Origin: a virus
Reading direction: 5' to 3' (one strand)
IMG/VR virus record: IMGVR_UViG_3300030329_003997
Span: 1 to 47,592 of that record
Length of the DNA: 47,592 nucleotides
The notes below the pieces were generated by a model. It saw only the letters and a list, made by a program, of their open reading frames with translations, was not told where the DNA came from and made no database searches. The position numbers and the translations under genes are program-made. Each line of letters starts with the position of its first letter. The stretch's first letter is position 1. Of the stretch, positions 42,447 through 47,592 are shown piece by piece.

Positions 42447-42455
42447 ATTGAATCT
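42447..42455 (-). promoter_or_regulatory. Late-unit motif D (AGATTCAAT) before giant gene
   Basis: The minus strand reads TGA (stop of the gp15-like gene) followed directly by GATTCAAT, 33 bases before the giant gene ATG; CATAGA lies 15 bases after the motif and 11 bases before the ATG. If this were a promoter, the giant message would be leaderless or nearly so. Confidence 0.55.
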
Positions 42456-44617
42456 CAGGGCGTGAACTGGAGGTAGTGGACGATCTCGGCTTCGTTCGGC
42501 GCGCGACCGAACTCCTCGCGGAACGTCTTGACGACCTCCGCGCGGCGACGCTGGAGGTCTTGCGCGGCGCGCTTGCGCGACACCTCCTCGACACCTTCGA
42601 CGAACTCCCTCGAACGCTCGACCCGATCCGGCGCATCGTAGCGCGGCTGCTCGTAGGTGTTCGAGAACGGGCCGAACGAAGAGCGCGTCTGCACCTTGCC
42701 GAGCGCGAAGCGATAGGTCTCGTTGTAGTCCTTGTCGGTGAGTGGCTTGCCGCCATTCTCCTCGCGCGCTCGGTAGGCGGCTTCGATCATCAGCGTCTTG
42801 ATCGCCACCTTGTCCTTGTCTGAATACTTCTCTTCGTCGAGCATGGTCATACGGCTGAAGGCCGAGTTCACTTCATTATGCGGCGTCCACTCGTTCTGCT
42901 TCTGGCGGATCGACACTTGCCGCTTGGCGAGCGTGCGGTATTCTCCCGGCGTCATAGCACCGGCCACCTGCGTGATGTCGGTGTTCGCGAATGCGGCGGG
43001 GTTCTCGACCGACAACAGGTCCATTGAGGTGTAAACCTGACCATTGGCCTTGCCGCCTCCGCCCCGAAGCCTGTCCTCAACATTCTTCAGGGTGATGGCA
43101 TTGCCGGGAGCAAGGTTGTCCTTCACCGCGTCGGGCATATTGTCGAACCGGAAGTTGTCGCCCTGCTCCAGCAGCCACTCCTGCGCCGCCTCGTAGGCAT
43201 CGGCCTCGCGCTGGGCGATGAGGTTCCGGTCAAGGTTCATGCGCTTGGCAGCCTCGGACCACGCACGCTCGCCACGCTCGAACGACCATTCGCCGCTCGC
43301 GACCTTGGCGTCGATCCCGCTGCGAATGGCGCTCTCGTTCCACTGGCGCGGGGTGCTGGGCGGGGACATGGGGCTTGCACCGTTGAGCCATGCCAGCGGG
43401 TCGATCTGACGCCCACCCTTGTCCTTGACCTCCATGTGGAGGTGCGGCCCGCTGGAGTTGCCCGTCGAACCCACGGTGCCAATGACGGAGGCCCGCGTAA
43501 CACGGTCGCCTTTCTTCAGCGTCGAAGGATGCTGCATGTGCATGTAGGAGGTCATGGTGCCATCGGCGTGGCGGATGCGAACGAAATTGCCCCCAGTCTT
43601 GCCGGTGCCGACCTCCACGACCTCGCCTTCTGCGGGCGCTTGGATGGCTGTCCCGGCTGGTGCCGCGAAGTCGTTACCGGCAGAGCCGCGCTTGAGGTGC
43701 GCAGAGAAGTTGTCGGTCGTCTTGGCGTTCGCGACCGGGATGACGTTGGGGGAGGGTGCCGCGCCAGAAGCCCCCTCCCCCTCACTGGCGGCAGCCGAGG
43801 AGGTGCCGCCGCCAGCGACTTCCATGAAGTCCGAATAGGCCTGCCGTGTCTCCAGCGGCCCTTGGATGGCCGACTGGATCGAGGTGCGGTCAGCCGAGGT
43901 CATCTCGTCCATGTTGGCGTCGAAGTATGCCACGGCCAGATCGAGGTCGCTGTCAGGGCGCGTCAGCATGTCCTTGAGCACGCCCGAATGGATGCCCGAC
44001 TTCGCCTGCCGCACCATCGACTGCTTGATCTCGGGAGACCAGCCGTAGAAGTCGGCCTGCTCGGCGATGATGTCATCGACATCGCGCATGTAGCCACCGA
44101 ACGCATCGGGGTTGTTGATGCTGCCCATCGCGTTCTGCGACGCCTCGCCCAGTTCCGCCTGTAGCGTGGTCTCGTGCAGCTTCTTCTGCGAACCCATGAG
44201 GTGCCCGCTCATTTCGATGCCGGTCTGGGCCTCGAACGGGTCGATCTGCTCCGAGAGATACTGCCTCTGACGCTGGCTGCTAACGCTGGAGCGATACTTC
44301 TCGCCCAACTCCTGCAACCGCTTGTCGTATTCAGGGGCACCGTAGAGCGCGTCCTCTCCTTCAAGCTGGGAGAACTCCATCTTCAGCGCGGTCGCTTCGC
44401 TGCGGTATTCCAGCGCGCGCTTGCGCGTGGTGATCCGGTCGTAGTGCGCGTTGATCTGGTCCTGCGCCTCAACAGCCTGACTGCCCGCGCGGCCAAGCGT
44501 CTGGAGGCCAGCGGCGACCCCGCCAGCCACACCGCCGCCGTCATTGACGGCCCGCAGGCGCTCGCTCGACGGATTGATACGGTCGATCTGCGGCTGGTAT
44601 TGCGGCGCGCGAGGCAT
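42455..44617 (-). CDS. Internal virion/ejection protein with M23 domain (gp15-like)
   Basis: This 720-residue protein lies in the T7 gp15 position. Residues 1-290 are helical. Residues 292-412 are an M23 (LytM-like) peptidase: GNDFAAPAGTAIQAPAEGEV, VRIRHADGTMTSYMHMQH (His360), and GPHLHMEV (His392, His394). The usual first zinc ligand His, four residues before Asp316, is Ser312, so the site may be weakened. Residues 420-720 are helical and basic. The family role is tail-to-membrane channel assembly; the M23 part would open peptidoglycan during DNA entry, a task done by the gp16 transglycosylase in T7. Overlaps the gp14-like gene by 1 base. Confidence 0.8.
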   Translation of the reverse strand: MPRAPQYQPQIDRINPSSERLRAVNDGGGVAGGVAAGLQTLGRAGSQAVEAQDQINAHYDRITTRKRALEYRSEATALKMEFSQLEGEDALYGAPEYDKRLQELGEKYRSSVSSQRQRQYLSEQIDPFEAQTGIEMSGHLMGSQKKLHETTLQAELGEASQNAMGSINNPDAFGGYMRDVDDIIAEQADFYGWSPEIKQSMVRQAKSGIHSGVLKDMLTRPDSDLDLAVAYFDANMDEMTSADRTSIQSAIQGPLETRQAYSDFMEVAGGGTSSAAASEGEGASGAAPSPNVIPVANAKTTDNFSAHLKRGSAGNDFAAPAGTAIQAPAEGEVVEVGTGKTGGNFVRIRHADGTMTSYMHMQHPSTLKKGDRVTRASVIGTVGSTGNSSGPHLHMEVKDKGGRQIDPLAWLNGASPMSPPSTPRQWNESAIRSGIDAKVASGEWSFERGERAWSEAAKRMNLDRNLIAQREADAYEAAQEWLLEQGDNFRFDNMPDAVKDNLAPGNAITLKNVEDRLRGGGGKANGQVYTSMDLLSVENPAAFANTDITQVAGAMTPGEYRTLAKRQVSIRQKQNEWTPHNEVNSAFSRMTMLDEEKYSDKDKVAIKTLMIEAAYRAREENGGKPLTDKDYNETYRFALGKVQTRSSFGPFSNTYEQPRYDAPDRVERSREFVEGVEEVSRKRAAQDLQRRRAEVVKTFREEFGRAPNEAEIVHYLQFTP

Positions 44618-45123
44618 CAGATGCCAGCCTTCAGCTTGCTATACTGGGTCGCCCCGCCAAGCATCGTCGAACCGGCCTCGAAGAACGAACCGATCATCGC
44701 GCCCTTCCCGCGTGAACGAGCCGCGCGACCCTCGGCAATGTTGTTCGCGACCGAGCGATCCAGCCCTCGGATGTTCTGCGTCCCCTGCCGCGCAATCAAG
44801 TCTGCGTCTTCGCGAGCGAGCATGTCAGTGTCCTCGACGATCTCTGCCGCCGTGCCGAAGTCCGTCGACACGCCTCCTGCGGCTGCGGCGAGTTTCTGCT
44901 CGCCCTTCAACTGGGCCACCCTGCGCCAGTGGTTCGCCAGCGTGCGCTGCGTGTTTTCCTTCTCGACGGAGATGGCCTCGCGGTCGAGTGCGGCGTTCTG
45001 CTCGGCGACCTGCTGCTGGTATTTGCCCATCGCATTAGCTTGCAGGCCTGCCATGACCGCGCCTGCCGAAGAGATGGCGGCGGCACCGATGGCAATAGCG
45101 GGGAGGGCGGCTGGCGGGCACAT
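44617..45123 (-). CDS. Internal virion protein (gp14-like)
   Basis: The 168-residue product starts at ATG 45123 (MCPPAALPAIAIGAAAISSAGAVMAGLQA), two bases after the upstream stop. A hydrophobic Ala/Gly helix (5-28) is followed by a long helix rich in Gln, Glu and Arg (YQQQVAEQNAALDREAISVEKENTQRTLANHWRR...). It matches T7 gp14-type proteins, which insert in the outer membrane as the first ejected channel part. Position in the gene order supports this. Confidence 0.75.
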   Translation of the reverse strand: MCPPAALPAIAIGAAAISSAGAVMAGLQANAMGKYQQQVAEQNAALDREAISVEKENTQRTLANHWRRVAQLKGEQKLAAAAGGVSTDFGTAAEIVEDTDMLAREDADLIARQGTQNIRGLDRSVANNIAEGRAARSRGKGAMIGSFFEAGSTMLGGATQYSKLKAGI

Positions 45124-45125
45124 GG

Positions 45126-45587
45126 TCAGGCTGGTTCCTTCCTGAAGGTTTGAAACTTCACCGCGCCGAACTCCTGCTGCTGGTCCTCCACCTCGAAGCC
45201 CCACTTGCGCAAGAGCCGTATCGCGCGGCCATTCTCGCTGGACACTAGGTTCGACAGCGTGAGGTTTGAATTATGGAGCCGCGAGATCAATCCCGGCCCC
45301 CACATGAGCAGCGCGCGACCGTGGCGATACACCTCGTCGGTGCCGAGAAACCACGGCCTCCCGTCGCCGCCGAGCACGCTCTCCACTACGACGCCGAACA
45401 TGGCTTCTGGCCGTTCGTTCACCAGCGCGGTCCACGCGATGTCGGAGCGCATCAACCCGTCGCGCAGCGCCGCTTTCGGCGACTTGCCGAACGCCTCACA
45501 CTCGCGCCGGTCAATGGCGCGCATCCGGTTGGCGACGTGGTTGATGTGCCGCCAGCGGGCAGGCACGAGGCGGATGTCACTCTTCAA
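45126..45587 (-). CDS. gp13-like / GNAT-fold internal virion protein (TTG start)
   Basis: Chosen start is TTG 45587, just inside the nozzle end, giving 153 residues that begin MKSDIRLVPARWRHINHVANRMRA. A GGGGG tract lies six bases upstream. A longer ORF from 45704 would lie in the nozzle gene and is less likely. The pattern RECEAFGKSPKAALRDGL ... WTALVNERPEAMFGVVV...GWPWFLGTDE-like and WGFEVED fits the DUF2833/GNAT fold of T7 gp13. The acetyl-CoA site is not evident. In T7 it aids assembly of the internal core. Confidence 0.75.
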   Translation of the reverse strand: MKSDIRLVPARWRHINHVANRMRAIDRRECEAFGKSPKAALRDGLMRSDIAWTALVNERPEAMFGVVVESVLGGDGRPWFLGTDEVYRHGRALLMWGPGLISRLHNSNLTLSNLVSSENGRAIRLLRKWGFEVEDQQQEFGAVKFQTFRKEPA

Positions 45588-47391
45588 CGATGACCCCCGT
45601 GGCAATGTTGAGCAGCGTGAACGGTGCCGGGAGTTCCTGCTTGATGAAGACGCGCGCCTCCTTCCCGCTCTGCCCCTCCAACGTAATCTCGTCGCTGGGG
45701 CCATCGAGCAAGTTGAACGGACTGCCCCACTCGGAGAGTTGCTGCTTCACTTGCAGGAGGTGGTTTGCATCCGGGCCGACCTTCACGGGGCCGCTGTTCT
45801 GAAGCACGAGCACCACGTCGTCGGTCTGGTTATTGCGCCCCATGTTCGATCCCATGCCCTTGAGGTCAGCGCGGAACGGAAGGGTCTCGATCTCGACATC
45901 GTAGGGCAGCCCGATGGCCACCTTCGAGGCCGTCTGCTCGTTCGGCAGGGTGAGCGTTCCATTCGTGACCGACAGGCCGCGATAGAAGGCACCGTCAGCG
46001 ACCACGGCGACATCGGTGCGGCCCTCTAGGTGGGGCAGGCCGGTGAAGGCGTTCTGCGGCGTAGAGAACTCTCCTGCCACGAAGAAGTCGAGGAACGTCG
46101 TTTGCTCAATGTCATCCCAGAGGAAGGACGACATGCGCTCGATATAGCGCTTGCCCGTGCCGTCCACATCCCGCTCGATGATGGCGTAGAGACGGTCCTC
46201 GCCGCCTTCTGAGATGGTGCAGATCGAGAGAACCGTGCCGTCCGTCTCCATCCGGGTCCAGCCCCACACTCCTTGCTCCTGTTCCCATGTGAACGCCAGC
46301 AGCACGCCATCGTCGCGCAGCGCCCAGATGATCGAACGCGGCTCGCGCGAATAGGCCCAGTCGACGACGGTGTTCGAGAGGAAGAAGTGCGGTGAGAAGA
46401 TCGTTACGTCGTTGGTTTTCAGCCCGTCGATGTCGAAGCTGTAGCCGACCGTGCGAACGCTGCGCCGGTTGGCGGGGGAGTAGAACGCCACATTGTCGAC
46501 GAGGATCGGGCGCAGGGTCGAAGACCCTTGCCCCACCTCTGGCCGGGTCGATAGCGGCGAGGTGGCAGAGAGCGCCCCGCCGCTGCCGTCGCCGTCGATC
46601 AGGAACAGGCCGTTTTCGGTCAGGGCCGTCAGGCTGGTGCGCGAGAGCAGTTGGTTCACCGGGTTGGACTGCTTCGAGACAATGGCAGCCGAAAAGCTGT
46701 CGGTCGCGCGTGCAGGGCGCGAGCGGTCCATGTTCTCCAGTTCCGAAGGCCCCGTGCGCGACCCCCAGATGCCGTTCGGCGCGTTTTTGGTGTTGGCCCA
46801 GATGAGGCGCTGCTCAAACAGATCGACGACCGAAGGCCGGTTGTTCGCGCCAGAGAACGGGTTCTCCGCGCGCGGCGGAGCGCGATCAAGCTGAGGCGTG
46901 ATATTGCGGTCACGGAAAGTGGTGTCTTCGGTCGTCCCGATGTAGCCGTAGAACTGGTTGTTGTCGGCCCTGTAGACGTTGTAGCGCGTCGCGTCGGCGA
47001 CCGAGTTCCACGTCACCTCGTTGTAGTTCCGCTTCAGCGAGAGATCGTTCGTTCCGCTCCCGCTCGTGCTTGCGCGGCTCTCCTGCCCTGTGTCGTCGCT
47101 AACTGCGGTCACAACGTAAGCGGCGGGCTGCGGGTCATAGTTCGCGCCTGAATTGTCGGCGTCTTGGTTCGGGTTCGTGACCGCGACTGCCGTGCCAGTC
47201 GGCGCGTCTATGTCTGGCCCGAAGGTCAGCGACGAATAGGTCCAGTCGGTATGGCCCGCACGCAGCAGTTTCCCCGGTGCATGATTGCGGTGCGCCAGAT
47301 ACATGGTGTCCGTCGTCTGAGCATAGTTGATCTCATCGACCTCGCTGCTGTTGAACGGCGAGCCTGTGTAATATGCGCGAGAGACCCCCAT
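45577..47391 (-). CDS. Tail nozzle (tubular protein B-like), C-terminal part
   Basis: This 604-residue protein starts at ATG 47391, one codon after the in-frame TAA that ends nozzle part A, with GGAG as ribosome site. The start MGVSRAYYTGSPFNSSEVDEINYAQTTDTMYLAHRNHAPGKLLR matches the internal hallmark of the family (QSADVMYLxHPDxPPRKL). The rest is beta-rich (RDRNITPQLDRAPPRAENPFSGANNRPSVVDLFEQRLIWANT; RSIIWALRDDGVLLAFTWE). 220 plus 604 residues matches the fused family length of about 800. It forms the tail nozzle below the adaptor. Confidence 0.85.
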   Translation of the reverse strand: MGVSRAYYTGSPFNSSEVDEINYAQTTDTMYLAHRNHAPGKLLRAGHTDWTYSSLTFGPDIDAPTGTAVAVTNPNQDADNSGANYDPQPAAYVVTAVSDDTGQESRASTSGSGTNDLSLKRNYNEVTWNSVADATRYNVYRADNNQFYGYIGTTEDTTFRDRNITPQLDRAPPRAENPFSGANNRPSVVDLFEQRLIWANTKNAPNGIWGSRTGPSELENMDRSRPARATDSFSAAIVSKQSNPVNQLLSRTSLTALTENGLFLIDGDGSGGALSATSPLSTRPEVGQGSSTLRPILVDNVAFYSPANRRSVRTVGYSFDIDGLKTNDVTIFSPHFFLSNTVVDWAYSREPRSIIWALRDDGVLLAFTWEQEQGVWGWTRMETDGTVLSICTISEGGEDRLYAIIERDVDGTGKRYIERMSSFLWDDIEQTTFLDFFVAGEFSTPQNAFTGLPHLEGRTDVAVVADGAFYRGLSVTNGTLTLPNEQTASKVAIGLPYDVEIETLPFRADLKGMGSNMGRNNQTDDVVLVLQNSGPVKVGPDANHLLQVKQQLSEWGSPFNLLDGPSDEITLEGQSGKEARVFIKQELPAPFTLLNIATGVIVEE

Positions 47392-47394
47392 GCA

Positions 47395-47592
47395 TTACTC
47401 CAAATCGTAGTCGAAGCCGGGATAGCGACCGCCGCCACCGCCACCGCCGCCAGTGCGCGGCGGAGGAGAGGGCGGAGAGGGCGGAGGGACAACCGGCGTC
47501 GGAGTTGGCGTAGGCGGAGCCGAGTTCGTCGCCCCTCCGGTCGCCCCGGTGAAGAACACGTCCCCGGTGTTCACGTCGATCTTGAAATTGTA
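47395..47592 (-). CDS. Nozzle part A, C-terminal end (duplicate of left end)
   Basis: This is the distal end of the gene that starts at 564 and continues over the contig ends. Bases 47493-47395 add 32 residues: VVPPSPPSPPPRT, nine Gly, RYPGFDYDLE and stop TAA (47397-47395). The last base (47592) differs from position 99 and would change Asp to Tyr, so it is probably an assembly edge error. Confidence 0.8.
   Translation of the reverse strand, partial: YNFKIDVNTGDVFFTGATGGATNSAPPTPTPTPVVPPPSPPSPPPRTGGGGGGGGRYPGFDYDLE
47494..47591. repeat. Right copy of 98-bp terminal direct repeat
   Basis: Identical to bases 1-98; see the left copy. Removing one copy gives a circle of 47493-47494 bases. Confidence 0.9.

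Noticed and set aside
39523-42465. Rightward 980-residue open frame opposite the giant gene, and similar long rightward frames (e.g. 29582-31699, 32374-34359, 37060-38910, 6882-9242).
   Set aside because: These are antisense shadows produced by GC-rich codon use. They are Arg/Leu/Val-rich without domains, and the minus-strand products match known families and have ribosome sites.
45588-45704. Extended N terminus of the gp13-like protein starting at 45704.
   Set aside because: The extension is Arg/Ser-rich and lies within the nozzle coding sequence; the family-like part begins near the TTG at 45587.

Overview
The window is a complete or nearly complete genome of a short-tailed (podovirus-like), GC-rich double-stranded DNA phage. 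Bases 1-98 recur exactly at 47494-47591, and one gene (tail nozzle part A) reads through that junction, so the contig is best read as a circle of about 47.49 kb. Protein style, GC bias and the family matches suggest an alphaproteobacterial host (sphingomonad or rhodobacter type); that is inference, because no host marker is present.

Layout. (1) Late leftward region (minus strand, 7.1 kb down to 1, then across the junction from 47.6 kb down to 26.5 kb). It holds a small pre-portal protein, a head-tail connector/portal of the BPP-1 type, a Bbp19-like protein, a scaffold-like protein, the major capsid protein, a Bbp16-like cement protein and a repeat-containing decoration or fibre protein. T7-like tail and ejection genes follow: adaptor, nozzle split into two genes, gp13-like and gp14-like proteins, a gp15-like protein with an M23 domain, and a 3560-residue polyvalent ejection protein. 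Then come a beta-helix tailspike and a lysis cassette (two extra membrane proteins, holin, GH108 endolysin, overlapping spanins). (2) Leftward middle/early region (19.8 to 7.3 kb). It holds a small HTH regulator, a GIY-YIG nuclease, winged-helix and DUF2303 proteins, an HNH protein, a DUF1376 replication protein with a putative loader, a HAD nucleotidase, a Lar-like zinc ribbon, many small proteins, a second HNH nuclease, TerS, RusA and TerL. It ends at a strong terminator at 7262-7298. (3) Rightward early region (19.95 to 26.55 kb). It holds a run of small genes, then a RecE-like exonuclease and a RecT annealing protein. (4) One small rightward gene (27227-27598) with its own promoter-like sequence lies inside the leftward lysis operon and looks like a moron.

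How it works together. The divergent control region at 19.83-19.95 kb looks like a lambdoid switch. One arm makes recombination proteins and small host-takeover candidates; the other makes replication, repair and packaging proteins. No DNA polymerase, RNA polymerase, integrase or primase is visible, so the phage must use the host replisome and RNA polymerase, recruited by the DUF1376 and loader pair. The late genes fall into four units, each preceded by a GATTCAAT motif in the same orientation; this is a candidate phage-specific late control element. Genes are packed with ATGA or TGATG stop-start overlaps, implying translational coupling.

Standouts: the giant ejection protein, which joins an ADP-ribosyltransferase-like fold, a ParB-like segment, a HExxH metalloprotease and a DNA-ejection C terminus; the GATTCAAT late motif; the split nozzle gene with a single in-frame UAA; a pre-portal gene that appears to start at AUC; and a divergent tRNA-Trp-like sequence without an integrase.
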